NCBI GenBank assembly: GCA_013396525.1
Contig: VWYX01001258.1
Coordinates: forward strand, 133,006-197,005
DNA length: 64,000 nt
Direction of reading: 5' to 3'
Source of the DNA: Chaetorhynchus papuensis
Lineage: Eukaryota; Chordata; Aves; Passeriformes; Rhipiduridae
The translations under genes and the position numbers were made by a program. Below are positions 54,201 through 64,000 of the stretch, piece after piece. Positions within the stretch are counted from its first letter, which is position 1. Every line of letters begins with the position of its first letter. The notes beneath the pieces were generated by a model. The model did not search any database. It was not told the origin of the DNA and saw nothing but the letters and a program-made list of their open reading frames with translations.

Positions 54201-55112
54201 GATCCTCCTCCCAGAAACCTTGTCTAAACAACAGAGATCTCGCCTTAGCCCAAAAGAATTAGACTCAAACTGGATTTTTCTCACCATTTTGTCAGACTTG
54301 AAAACTGTTGATCTAAACAAGAAAAACTTACAGGGCAAATCTGCACTCCTGATGTATCTCCAGCAGTAAAACAATCTTTTTTAATAGATGGAGTTTAGAG
54401 GTAGCTCCAGTTCATCTTTTAAAATATTATTTTAAATTGTTGTTCTAATCCCAATTGACAAACTGTCCACTAGCCAGGTTAATTTTATTACTTTTTGGTC
54501 TGCTTTTTATGTATTAAGAAAGAACAATGCCACCTGTTTGGCAAGGACAGGGCTAGAGGTGAAGTCCTCCATGGAGTCCCCACTTTACAAAAACAGAGGG
54601 TCTATCAGCCACCCAAATCAAATGGCACTGCTGCTACTCCCTGACTGGATGAACTAATCTTTATTAAGTATTTCTTCTGCCAAACTGAATTTTTGTGGTG
54701 ATTACTTTTAGCTTAACTCTTGCCAAAATAGCATATTCCAACCACATTTGAATGAACAAATTTTGCTGACATGGAGGTTCCTGAAAGGAGGATAAAAAGG
54801 ACAAGAAACACTTTTCAAACAAACTTCTTGTTCCAAGTTTCTGTCCATCCTAGAAGTATACAATATCTATATTAGATATCAATGTCTATATTAGAAGTAT
54901 ACAATACTTCTTTAAAGTATTATCAAAATGTATGTGTTTTGATTATTTTCTGCTTCCTATCTGTAGCAGACACAACAGACAGCCAGAAGATTTTGAGAGA
55001 TATTACCCAAGCCTTGTTTGAGCACCACAGCTTCCACTCCATCACCATTCAGATTGAATCAGCAGAGGATCAGAAACCAGACTGTGTCTCCTGCCAAGAG
55101 CCCAGGGATTAA
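36185..55112 (+). CDS. SLC30A8: Zinc transporter 8 (ZnT8), eight coding exons
   Basis: The coding sequence is the join of 36185-36264, 43263-43459, 47299-47445, 50982-51135, 51654-51843, 52240-52345, 53900-54034 and 54967-55112, about 384 residues against 369 in human. Seen: the HCH motif at residues 54-56; six hydrophobic segments at about 76-96, 104-126, 142-165, 172-198, 226-255 and 260-289; the transport zinc site HxxxD in TM2 (H108, D112) and in TM5 (H235, D239); a His-rich TM4-TM5 loop; and a cytosolic C-terminal domain (292-384) ending in CxxC (C376, C379). Family knowledge: ZnT8 is a dimeric Zn2+/H+ exchanger of the cation diffusion facilitator family that loads zinc into insulin granules. 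Human ligands H137, H301, H304, H318, H345 and E352 align with bird H139, H316, H319, H333, H360 and E367. Splice phases match at every junction, but the exon 2 donor reads GG rather than GT. SLC30A8 is preferred over paralogues SLC30A2 and SLC30A3 because of the N-terminal and CTD matches. Confidence 0.93.
36265..43262 (+). other. SLC30A8: SLC30A8 intron 1
   Basis: This intron of 6998 bases has donor gtaaca and acceptor cccaaag. It contains one CR1 fragment (38065-38345). Open frames inside, such as one of 151 codons at 41879-42334, have no recognisable family features and no splice support. Confidence 0.75.
38065..38345 (-). mobile_element. CR1 LINE fragment (internal part) in SLC30A8 intron 1
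   Basis: The sequence contains cccaggtgcaggactttacg, gtggcatcatctgccaatgc and a gacaccacttcccac-like stretch. These are the reverse complement of the CR1 region just before the 3' part. Neither end reaches the CR1 terminus. Confidence 0.8.
43263..43459 (+). CDS. SLC30A8: SLC30A8 coding exon 2 (N-terminal HCH motif, start of TM1)
   Basis: The exon is preceded by a strong polypyrimidine tract and AG at 43261-43262. Its first base completes an AGG codon with exon 1. It encodes residues 28-92 and the first base of Gly93, including YHCHS (53-57), a basic stretch, and the start of TM1 (about 76-92). The ATG at 43264 is internal: it aligns with human residue 25. By homology the exon should end at 43459 so that G joins GT GGG of exon 3, but the following bases are gggagt, not gtgagt. 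The only nearby consensus donor is gtatgt at 43464, which would add four bases and shift the frame. Confidence 0.85.
43460..47298 (+). other. SLC30A8: SLC30A8 intron 2 with non-canonical 5' end
   Basis: This intron of about 3.8 kb starts with gggagt if the reading frame is preserved, and ends ttcacacag. No repeat is obvious apart from small direct repeats such as a doubled 9-10 bp unit near 43910. If it is retained, the exon 2 frame stops at 43573-43575. Confidence 0.7.
47299..47445 (+). CDS. SLC30A8: SLC30A8 coding exon 3 (TM1 end, TM2, first zinc-site half)
   Basis: The acceptor is ttcacacag at 47298 and the donor is G|gtagga at 47446. The exon runs from Gly93 to the first base of Glu142. 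It contains the near-invariant family sequence around DAAH..VD, with H108 and D112 forming half of the transmembrane zinc site, then TM2, and ends in FGWHRA, whose H139 aligns with the human interface ligand H137. This is one of the most conserved exons of the family, and its CpG content is higher than the flanking introns. Confidence 0.97.
47446..50981 (+). other. SLC30A8: SLC30A8 intron 3
   Basis: This intron of 3536 bases has donor gtagga and acceptor ttaattccag. I see no interspersed repeat or extra exon in it. Confidence 0.85.
50982..51135 (+). CDS. SLC30A8: SLC30A8 coding exon 4 (TM3 and TM4)
   Basis: The acceptor is tttaattccag at 50981 and the donor is CT|gtaagt at 51136. The exon encodes residues 142-192 and two bases of Leu193: TM3 (about 142-165), a short loop with LLHPDYDIDA, and TM4. 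The human ACERLL segment reads ACMRLL here, a Glu-to-Met change at the end of TM3. Confidence 0.97.
51654..51843 (+). CDS. SLC30A8: SLC30A8 coding exon 5 (His-rich loop, TM5 zinc site)
   Basis: The acceptor is cctctcttgcag at 51653 and the donor is AAG|gttggt at 51844. The exon encodes residues 193-256: the end of TM4, a cytosolic loop with GHGHSHG, then TM5 with HAIGD (H235, D239), the second half of the transport site. By my count the loop between LHQ and NAS is 25 residues against 12 in human ZnT8. Confidence 0.97.
52240..52345 (+). CDS. SLC30A8: SLC30A8 coding exon 6 (TM6)
   Basis: The acceptor is tatttttctag at 52239 and the donor is G|gtaaga at 52346. The exon encodes residues 257-291 and one base of Gly292. 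It holds YKIADPICTF, TM6 and LMEG, the hinge into the C-terminal domain. All of these are typical ZnT2/3/4/8 family sequence. Confidence 0.97.
53900..54034 (+). CDS. SLC30A8: SLC30A8 coding exon 7 (C-terminal domain, zinc ligands)
   Basis: The acceptor is tctccttttcag at 53899 and the donor is ACAG|gtcagt at 54035. The exon encodes residues 292-336 and one base of Ala337. It contains VHNLHLWSLTMNQ and SAHIAT. H316, H319 and H333 align with human CTD ligands H301, H304 and H318. Confidence 0.96.
54035..54966 (+). other. SLC30A8: SLC30A8 intron 7
   Basis: This intron of 932 bases has donor gtcagt and a tandem TAG/CAG acceptor. Its last 120 bases carry an AT-rich direct and inverted repeat cluster (54851-54921). 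Confidence 0.88.
54851..54921. repeat. AT-rich direct/inverted repeat cluster in intron 7
   Basis: A 15-16 base direct repeat, tagaagtatacaata, occurs at 54851 and 54892. The palindromic atatctatattagatat lies between, and agaagtat-acaat-acttct forms a short hairpin. The cluster ends about 45 bases before exon 8. Confidence 0.8.
54967..55112 (+). CDS. SLC30A8: SLC30A8 coding exon 8 (C-terminus, stop codon)
   Basis: Two acceptors lie in tandem (TAGCAG, AG at 54965-54966 and 54968-54969), both in frame. The first restores the human length (ATADTTDSQ against ATAASRDSQ) and is preferred. The second drops one Ala. The exon encodes residues 337-384 and ends with DCVSCQEPRD and TAA at 55110-55112. 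C376 and C379 form the terminal CxxC, and H360 and E367 align with human H345 and E352. Thr340 aligns with human position 325. Confidence 0.95.
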
Positions 55113-55133
55113 AGGGAGCAGTGTGCTATGCCA

Positions 55134-55139
55134 AATAAA
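55134..55139 (+). terminator. Candidate polyadenylation signal AATAAA (proximal)
   Basis: An AATAAA hexamer lies 21 bases after the SLC30A8 stop codon. Use of it would give a very short 3' UTR. A second AATAAA lies at 55913-55918. Neither can be confirmed without transcript ends. Confidence 0.4.
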
Positions 55140-56165
55140 TATCACCCCTCTTACAGGTCAATGGAGACTATACGTGCTGGCTAAATGTAATTGATTAACA
55201 ACAAATGGTAATTAACTGAAATAACAAGCCCTGCCATTTCAAGCAGAGCATGGGCCTTTCTTTGCTGGTATCATCTACCATGAGAGAACATGTATTAGAT
55301 CCAGCCATCAGCCAGATTGCCTGTCCATCAGCAGTTTCTTTCAATTACAAGAGAAATATCTAAATTATTCTTGACTAGACCAGCAGATTGGCAGTAAAGC
55401 AACATTTAGAGTAGCCTGTCTGTAATTACAGGTAACAAAAAACTAATCAGCCTTCAAATTACCAACAGACAAATTATCACAGTTGTAATGAAATGTGAGT
55501 TTGGTGTTAGTAAAGCTCAACACCCACTCAGGATGGAAGAGAAAATTTAAATTACCACAAGAGTTAACGAAATCCGGGAAGGAAAGTGATGGTGGCACGT
55601 GCTTTCCCTGCCTTTTGGCAGACATTGCTCTTCCTGCCTATTAAGGGAAGTATCAGACATGTACCATACTCTGCTGCATGGATCACAAGAGAATTCATTC
55701 CATTCATATTTGGCAAATAGCTCTTTGTTTTTTAGCTAACCCTGTTTATTTTTCAGCCAGCCTTCAAGCAAACTGTTTCCTGCCAGGCATGGGCAGTATT
55801 CTGTACTATTAAGATAGCCCATAGCTGGAATAGTGCTGCACCATGATAAGTTATGAGAGATTTGAGGTGGATTTCTGTGTGACCATGTCACAGGGTACCA
55901 CTGAGTCATGACAATAAAACAGGCCAGGTGCTCTTAGAAAATGAAAAAATACTTAGGGCAAGGAAAGACTGGGAACCATCGTGAACATCCTGTCTGGTGT
56001 CAGGGTTCAGAGTTCACGCCTGTGGGGTGTTACCCAGTGACACTACTTCCCTGAAGTTATATCAGGTAATTTGAAAAAGCCTTTGGCATATCACACAGCC
56101 ATTCACTTTAAAGGGAAGTGACATGCCTGTCCTTCAGGTAGCTAATTCCCATGTTTCCGAACAAG
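55140..56165. other. SLC30A8 3' flank / possible 3' UTR
   Basis: Anonymous AT-rich DNA between the stop codon and the solo LTR. It holds the distal AATAAA at 55913. Confidence 0.6.
55913..55918 (+). terminator. Candidate polyadenylation signal AATAAA (distal)
   Basis: This hexamer would give SLC30A8 a 3' UTR of roughly 0.8 kb, a more usual length than the proximal site allows. It lies upstream of the solo LTR at 56.2 kb. Confidence 0.35.
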
Positions 56166-56593
56166 ATGTGAGTCATGGTTTTCCCAAATGAGTGTTCCCA
56201 CAAAAACACTCCAAACCACATGCTGCTCGGTCGCTCACTCCCTCATTCCCCCTCCTCTTCCCCTGTGGTGGACTGGAGAGAAGAAGCAGAGGCACAAAAG
56301 GTAAAGATGATAGGTTGGGATAAGAACAATTTACTGGAAACAGCAATGAAATAAGAAAGTGAACAGGAACAGCAGCAGTACCAATGGCAGAGTGTACAAG
56401 AGACGAACGATTCACATGCGAGTGCTCGCCCCTGGCAGTACCCCACCGAGCTGCCACACTACATGATCCCAAAGGGACCCTTTCCCCATCCCTGGGACAT
56501 GACAGGAGGTGGTATAGAATAACCTCCAGCTCCTGGCCATGCCCTCTCTGGGCTACTGCAAAAATTAACCCCGTCCTGGCCAGAACCAGAACA
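56166..56593 (-). mobile_element. Solo LTR of an endogenous retrovirus
   Basis: Read on the minus strand it starts tgttctggttctggccagga, has ggttaatttttgcagtagcc, a downstream ccagtaaattgttcttatcc (R/U5-like), cttttgtgcctctgcttctt, and ends near ctcaca. It begins TG and ends CA and measures about 428 bases. I see no gag, pol or env beside it, so it is a recombined solo LTR. It lies about 1.05 kb after the SLC30A8 stop, in antisense. Open frames inside are spurious. Confidence 0.75.
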
Positions 56594-59500
56594 ATATGTT
56601 AAATCTTCCTCTTTTACAAACCTGGCAATGCTTACAGTAGAACTGAGAACAAAGAGTCAGGTCTTGCTGCAATCCCTCTATTTTTGTCCAACCAACTGAA
56701 TTAAACTCTCACCTGTTAGCAAAAGCAGGGGTTGCACTTCAAAATGCACGTTCCAGTGCTCCAAAAAACAACTTCAATTCTGCCCCTGGCTGTAACAGTG
56801 CTTACCACGCAGAACTAGACATAATGTTTTCCCACTCCACAATTCTCTCTCCAACAGCTTTAGGGCTCACTTTACTAACAGGTTTGTTAGAACAAAATAA
56901 ATTATATGATACCAAGTGGTACTGAGTTTCCAGACTCAGTAATAGAAGGATCATTGTGTTATTAAGATATAAATAGGCCTTGCTTTTTAGGGAATTCAGT
57001 TTTATTAGCAATAGGTTCACATTAGTTTTCTCCTTTATCATTCTAAGGAGATTAGAATTTTTTATTGGGGCTTTTGACTACAGAAAATACATAATTATCT
57101 GATGATGGATTGATGTATTAAGCTGGCATTTGTTACCTGGTAGGGGGAACAAGAAATTATTCTGCTTAGTGGAAGATCTTAGTCAGGTAAACCTCCCACT
57201 GAAATCAGATGAGGTATTAAAACAAAACACCCGCTAGGAATTTCATGAGTATCTCATTATTTACCAGCTTGAAAGAGCTGAGGCCATCGCAGTGATATTC
57301 AGTACAGCGATAAAGACAATTCTTGCCCTTCACAGCTGAAACTCCAGAAGATAAGACACAAATAAATCAAAGCACAGTAAGAAATTCTAAATGAAGAAGT
57401 TAACTTGTATTTCAGCCAGTTTCTCTGCTGGTATAATTTAGCATAGTTGCCTCCTACCAAAGGCAACTCAGCTGTGCTTGTCAGGCAACCCGAGTATTCT
57501 TTTCATTGCTTAGAGAGGACAAGTTAATAGTGTGGCCTTTATATAAAAGAAAATGTCTCTCCAAGTGTTTGGAACAAAATGAGGACACAGACCTGAATAT
57601 AATAGGGAATTCTGAAGAAGAGTTTTATGGTCAAGGACAATGTAAAAGATAGTGCATGGGTGACAGAAACATCCATATAGGACACAAATTCTGAGATTAA
57701 GGTTGAGGTAGGGAAAAAGACCAGAATTTTAAGAGCAAGAGTGGATTTTGGAAAGAATTTAAACAGGCAAGCAATATGGTCCACTAACAAAGTTATATTC
57801 AGTAGTAGAGCTGTGAAAAAGCTGGATGGAAGCAGCAAAAGAGGGGCTGGAAAAGAGAAGATTCAGAAGTCAGCACCAGGACTGCTGAGGCTATCATGCA
57901 AATTAACTGAAAGTGGGAAAGTGTTTCATTATGTTTGGAAATTATCATTATTTGATATCTGTTGTCATTATTATTTGAAAAAAAGGAGCAGTGAAATATA
58001 AAGATATGAGGAAAGGAGTTAATCCAAAATAATGATCGGTAATGAAAAGATGTGGGGCAGAAGTTGTAAAAAAAGTTTTAAGAAGGAGGTGAGGCAGCAG
58101 CTTCCATCCACAGTAATGTAACCTGGGTATGTGAGTAGTAAAGGTCAGGGCAGGACTGGGGAGGCAGAGGAGAAGTCTGGGTTTGTTAGCAGCAGTAAAT
58201 GTATTTCAAGCAAAAAGAATTTAGCCACGTATCTTTAGTGAAAACTAGAGACCTAAGGGAATTTTACCTAAATATGATAGATTGAAGATGAATTTGGAGA
58301 AAATACTTATTTGTAGTTAAAAATATTGCTATAAGGAGTTGAATCTTTAATGTTCCTGCTATGCATATAAGTGTAAAATGTATGTTTGTTCTTCATTCCT
58401 GTCTAAGTCTGATCCTCAGGGATATTATCTTGGTAGAAGGTTGTCTTCAGAATACTATCTAATTGACTGGGGAGGATTTCTGCAGAAATGCTACTGCGAT
58501 GTGCAGAGGCCAGAGACAATTTCTAGACTTGTCTGCTTTTATTAACTTTACATCCTTTTGATTGTCAGAAGAATAACTACAAGAAAACTGACCAAAAATT
58601 GCTATCTCTAAATTAGTCTTGGAACCAGTGTGAAATGGAAAAGTGTTTCTCATGTATGTGGTCTGTTTTCTATGCCTGACTGTTTTTTGATGGAGTTCAG
58701 TTCATGTGGGCAAGTACAGACTTTACTGGATAACCCATACTGAAATTCTATGAACATGTATATACTCATTTTCCTCTAAATTTTAAAGTAGATATTATGC
58801 AGCTTGTAAATTATGTATTCCTCTGGTCCCCTAAAAGCAGTGTCTCTTTTTCACTTTCCACAAGGATAAGTAGCCTGTAGAAACTTAAGACTTTTTGGAG
58901 TAGAAATCATGAAATAGGCAAAAGCAAAGCTAAACTTTCTTCATTCAGCAAATTAATTGACAAAGAGCTTAAGTGCCAATAGTGTGCTGAGATGACCACC
59001 AAGCACTGACAGAAGTATTTATAATTATTCAAACTGGGTACAGGTAGGGCACAAATCTGTTATTAACACCAATAGAATAGTATCTTACTGTACCTAAAGT
59101 CATAGACATAGTTCTGTGATCTCCTGAGATGTTATTATGAGAACTGCATATGAAATCAAGGATTATATTGCCCACTTAGTGTGAGAAATCACAAAAGTAA
59201 TTCATCATCTCCAGAGAAAGGCAAACAGATATCCCTGCCCATGGCAGCAAACGGTGGGCTAAGGAACTGGATCTGTGCAGGTCTGCAATATGTCTCTTTC
59301 CATTGTCAAGAGCTTATATCAATTTTGTCTCGGAGCGTTCTCTCCTCTGCTTTAAGAGCTAGCATGCCCCAACACGCATTCCCCAGTGCCTTCATCCCAG
59401 CCACAGCAGATGTGCTCTCCTTCCTTTTTCATTCCTTTTGGCTACTGTTCCCTTCTTCTTTAAAGGCTCTTCTATATTTCCCCAGTTGTCTTTTTTCATC

Positions 59501-62500
59501 AATGCCTCTATTGCCCACCTATTCAAATTTCAATGCCAACATATACTTAGTGCATATCCTTTCTACTTGCAGCTCTTCCCATTCCTCTTCAAACTGTGTG
59601 GTTAGATAAAAGCTACTCAGAAAGAAACTGCCTTTTGCTCCGTGTTTGTTGAAAATGTGGCATGATGAACCATCTTTTTTTCATAACAGGAACTTAATAA
59701 AAACAAAGAGCAACAGCCATTCCAGACATCACATATTAACACATGTCCAGTACTGCTATATATTTACTTTGTACTAAAGTTATTTAGAACTTTCACAGCC
59801 AGAAAATTATCTGAACTGTCTCCAGCTTAAGGTAGTCTTTCATGTTCTCAAGCTTTCTGATAATCTCTTTCAGCTGAAATGTAAAATCCTTTCTCACTTG
59901 AGTACACACAGTTCAAGCAAGAAAGAAAGTACAGACTTCCAGTTGCTTAACTGCCTCCTTTGACTTCTCTCTGCTTGGACTTTGTGTCAGACAGTCGGTG
60001 TCTAGCAAGAGTGCACTGCAGCAAAGGAAGTTTTGGATGGCATCCCGGTTAGAACAGTGTCTGGAACGGAAGCACAACAGAGGGCTTTTAACATGGTTAC
60101 TGGTGCACATTCAGAATTTTCCATCCCAGGTGTTATGTCGATGAGAGACATGTCTGCTTTTCACTACAGTCTCAGGGTTTGACTTTCAATTTTTGAAATA
60201 AAGGATAAAAAGAAATGAATGAACGGAAGCTAGAAGGGTTGAATTGTGAGATGTTCCTGGTGGCAGCAGAGACATTTTACCCCGTGGCTTGCAGTCTAAC
60301 AGCAGGGCTCTGTGGCTTTGCCTCCCAAACTGCACCGCCGCATGCTCTGCCAGCTGTGCTGTCTCTCCTAGCACAGGGCACAGAAACTGCCGTGGCATGC
60401 AATGAAAGGTGTCCTGCTGGGCACACGCCATGTGACTCCTTGCATGCTAGAGCTAGAGCTTCTCACCTGCAGGGACTCCTCGTGGATTGCAAGGGCAGAA
60501 CCATCATCTGGGCTTTGGTGAAGCACTGACTTCTTTTTTCCTACTGTGTCATTATATTCTGTACTAATTTTTTTCTTGGAGACTGAAGCTGACTGGAACA
60601 GTTCATGTACCTTCTGTCTAAATAAGAAAGAGCAGGAATTCATTAATCATGGCACAACCTGCTAATCCACAAAGAGGCACAAGGCACTCTGGGCTAGCTT
60701 CTGGTCTAGGCAGTAATTCTGATATCAAAATGCTTGGAAACAGTGTGCTTCCCAGCAGCAACCTGCAACCTGGGTCTTTAACTTTTGGCTCCTGCCCTGC
60801 TTTCTCATTTTCTGACAGGCAAGCATTAGCAGTGCTTTGAAAGACATGCTGTGCTTTGAAGGATGTGGTGCACTTTGAAGGAGCAGCACAAACTGCTGAT
60901 GAGCTCATAAGGACATTGCATCCAGCCCTCCTCTGCCATACAGATGGTTTTTGCAAAAGCAGATCCTTTGTAGGATGGAAGAAAAAAATTATAAGGGTAT
61001 AAAGGGGAAACCCCATGGGCTGCAATGCTATCACAGTACCAAGCACCTGGGAAATGGCTGGGAATGAGCTGCAGAGATGTACCCTGCCTGCAAAGGGGCA
61101 CATTGCCCCTCAGTATGCATGAGCAGCAGCAACAATTCCACAGGAGTGCCGACAGGAGAAGAGTGTGAATGTGAAATGAAATTTAACAACTCCCTCTGCC
61201 CTTTAAACTACACTTACAGAATTAAATGCAGAATCAGGGAGCATAAAAAAATGTTCTCTTAAGAAGAATAGTTTCGACTTTCTCTGAGTGCTTTCTGCCC
61301 TGTGAGTGTTTTCAAGAATTGATCAGGCACACTCATTTCTATGGTGTATTAGCAGAAAATAGCTGGTCATCCATTAGTCCCCTGCTGAGTTTCAATTGCA
61401 AAGATATGACTGAAAGCTGGTATTAACTGTGACAGAGAGGCTTAAGAGCCATATAGGCTTCAATACTGTACAAAAGACGTGAGTCAATAAGGCTTTTCAA
61501 TAGTAGTTTAATGTCATTAATTTGTATTCTCCTAGCATGCAGAGTTTGTAGCAGGCACAGCTCAGGTTTTTGTGGTCAGAGATGGGCTCTGCTCTACCAG
61601 GGAGAGACCAGGGACAAGAGAGGGAACATGATGAAGGAAATCAGAGTGATTTTTGTGAGGTCATATCCAAGGTCTGTGGTGGAAGCTGTTACACAAACCA
61701 GCTTTCTCTGGGCGTGCTGCCCAGGAACAGACACACAACCACACACCTGTCAGCACTTACCTGTACAGACTGGCTTGCATTAGACAGCTACATACTTTAA
61801 TATTATGGGAAAGAAGAAAGGAAGGTCAGAGAGGACTTAACATCCTTAACAAAAAAAGGGATACCAAACACAGGACACAAGGACGAAAAAACCCAGCAAA
61901 CCAAAAGCTTCTTTTAAAGGTGCTAAGGAAGGTGTATTGGAACACATCACATCATATTACTCTGTAGCTTATTTTTTAGCAATGTGTCCACCTAAGCAGG
62001 CTGACTTTCAGGACGGCCAAGGGTGTGCCTTTTTGCCCTGGGAGAGTCTGTAGGCTTGCAGGAGGAGAGATTTGTTCTCCATGAGCCCTATGTTACATCC
62101 CCTCCATAATGTCCAAGAAAGGGAATGAGCCTGAATAGTGACAACACAGTCAAGGAGACAGACAGCAATGAACACAGTAATTTTATTCCTGCAAAAAATA
62201 TAAAAACCATTTTATATTTATCATGGATATGTCCCATCCTTTCTCTACCAAAAAAAGCATTGAAGACCTACCCAGCCAGGCACATCACTGAGCCTGGGTT
62301 GAAAGCATGAGTCACTTTTTTTACTAGAAAAAGTAAGTTTTCTTTTTATGATCCCCTAAATGGTGAGAGGAGACACCCTGTCATGGAACAATAAATTTAG
62401 GCTTAAATCCTGGGGCTGGAAAAAAAGATTTTATCTTTCCTTGTGTAATTCTTCAGGCAAATTTAAGTTTCCAGAGAGTATTTTAAGCCTCAGCTAACAC

Positions 62501-64000
62501 AGTGTTATTCCATTTGGTAGTTGCCTGCAGAATACTATATTTTGTTTCATCTTTTCAGTTCTGTAATTCCAGTTCTTTCATAAGAAATAGATGCCTATTA
62601 ATCAGGCTTGGGTTATTGCAATGGAGGTAACGTCCTACCTTGGTGTAAAAGCCTACATGAAAAAACCCATGCGTGAAAAGGAAATATTGTCACCATTTTA
62701 GAGCAAGGACATGGAAGAAATGAGTCCTGGCTTTGCAGGCACTGTCTGTGCAAACCTGGCACATGGGCAGGTCTCACTCCTCGAGCATTGCTGCATCCCT
62801 GAGGATCTCATCTGTGGCTGCTCAGTAGTGGAGGGTCCTCTGAGTGTCTCAAGTATGAACTTCAAATCCCCAGGGGTGTTGTGTTTCCCTGCTGGTAGGT
62901 AACTTATTTGGGAAGTCCCAAGGCTGAGCCAGCTTTCATTCTTCCTGGTCACCCACTCCTTCTGTGGTGACCCAGCTCAGACACCAGTTGTGCATCAGCC
63001 ACGGGAACAAGATTTTGGTGTCCTGGAAAGCCACTGCCAGGACCTGGTAAGGATTTACTCTCAAGCAGCTGTCATTTATGGCCAACTCCAGGGATCAAAT
63101 ACATTCTGCATAGACACTGCACCACACCTCCCTTAAAGCTTTCCCTTCTCCAAAACACTGACCTGGGTTAAGTGAGCAACGAAACACTAAAAAAAAAAAA
63201 AAATTAAAAAAAGTGGAATTATTAACTACTAAAAACCAGCAAAGCACTAGGAACCTTCTTGGATTATTTTTCAATGTATGTAACAAAACATTATTGAGAG
63301 GAAAGAATATAATCAATACAGAGTAGCATTATAGCTAGCTCGGCAGCAATTTAATGCTAAAAATGGATTAAGGTGACAGGAAAAGTCAATGCAGTCTTAA
63401 ATTAAAGGTGAGGAAAGTCAATGAAAAGTCAAAGCTGATTAGGAGTCCATCAAGTAAGAGAGGCTAAAGCTCTGGTAAGTACAAAGTGCATCAGTAACCT
63501 CACCTTATCACCGTAGCTCTGTGTTTTACATGTTTGTTCAAAAGAGTAACTGGGTATGTGTTTGTTCTCAGTTTGAACCATTAAACCATTTGAATTCATT
63601 GGGCTATTTCAAAGAAGATTTGAAAAGGGGTAGAAGTCTGGGGTTTTATCTTCTTTGTTTAAGGAATAAAAATGTGGAATTTTCCCTCGGTGTTTTATTT
63701 TACTTTAGCAAAGTCTTTTCCCCTGAAAGATCCTACAAACTAAACTCACTGGAGAATAAACAGGATTATAGTGTTGCTAGTACCAGAGGAGACAGCTTCG
63801 GTTAAATAAGGTAGGGATAATTTTTACTTGCAGTTTTAGCTGAAATTGTGGCTTTGTTTTGTTATAGGAAAACAAATGATAAGGAAAAAAATCTGCATTC
63901 CAGCAACACCTCTGCCTTTAATTCTCTGGGGTTTAGAAACCCTCTGATAAACTGAGAACGCCCAACCTAATATTTCTCTTATTTCTTAAACAAAAACAAA
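56594..64000. other. Intergenic DNA downstream of SLC30A8, no gene seen
   Basis: Apart from the 19-bp tandem repeat and an A-rich tract at about 63189-63211 I recognise no feature. Open frames of 142 codons (59181-59609, +) and 161 codons (60618-61103, -) lack family motifs and splice logic, and are probably chance. Confidence 0.6.
60832..60888. repeat. 19-bp imperfect tandem repeat, three copies
   Basis: The units are 60832-60850, 60851-60869 and 60870-60888, each with a gygctttgaargr-like core (the third reads gcactttgaaggagcagca). The array is short and non-coding as far as I can see. Confidence 0.75.

Noticed and set aside
56173..56472. Minus-strand open frame of 99 codons
   Set aside because: It lies inside a solo LTR and has no relation to retroviral proteins that I can see.
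59181..59609. Plus-strand open frame of 142 codons
   Set aside because: Ser/Leu/Phe-rich chance translation of pyrimidine-rich DNA; no motif.
60618..61103. Minus-strand open frame of 161 codons
   Set aside because: It has no recognisable domain, runs through a tandem repeat, and lacks splice or promoter context; composition looks like random translation.

Overview
The window is vertebrate nuclear DNA, almost certainly from a bird and probably a songbird. It is AT-rich and mostly non-coding. It holds several truncated CR1 LINE copies with the avian 3' end, and three LTR segments of the kind I associate with songbird endogenous retroviruses. Its one recognisable gene has the compact intron-exon layout of an avian gene. 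I see no bacterial operons, CRISPR arrays or intact viral genes.

The gene is the avian orthologue of SLC30A8 (ZnT8), the zinc transporter that loads zinc into insulin granules of pancreatic beta cells. Eight coding exons can be placed on the + strand between 36185 and 55112. Joined, they encode about 384 residues with six membrane segments, both HxxxD zinc sites, the N-terminal HCH motif, the C-terminal histidines and the terminal CxxC. Exon 1 is only 80 bases long; I placed it from its similarity to the human N-terminus, an in-frame upstream stop and a matching splice phase.

The main anomaly is at the end of exon 2. The donor that would keep the frame reads GG instead of GT. The nearest good GT donor, 4 bases downstream, shifts the frame and gives a stop in exon 4. 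All other junctions follow GT-AG and all metal ligands are conserved, so this is a base-call error, a damaging allele or an unusual splice site. A second point of interest is a TAGCAG tandem acceptor at exon 8, three codons before the residue that aligns with human position 325 (the R325W diabetes variant). This bird has Thr there.

Layout: 1-960 is a GC-rich CpG-island-like segment with a 21-bp minisatellite. From 966 to about 35 kb the DNA is intergenic, with CR1 copies, an LTR inside a CR1 that runs into a 200-N assembly gap (22331-22530), and a second LTR near 34.7-35.0 kb. A small CpG cluster with a TCACGTGA box precedes SLC30A8, which occupies 36.2-55.1 kb. From 55.1 to 64 kb there is one solo LTR and otherwise anonymous DNA. 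I found no second protein-coding gene. The mammalian neighbours of SLC30A8 (AARD, MED30) are not recognisable here.
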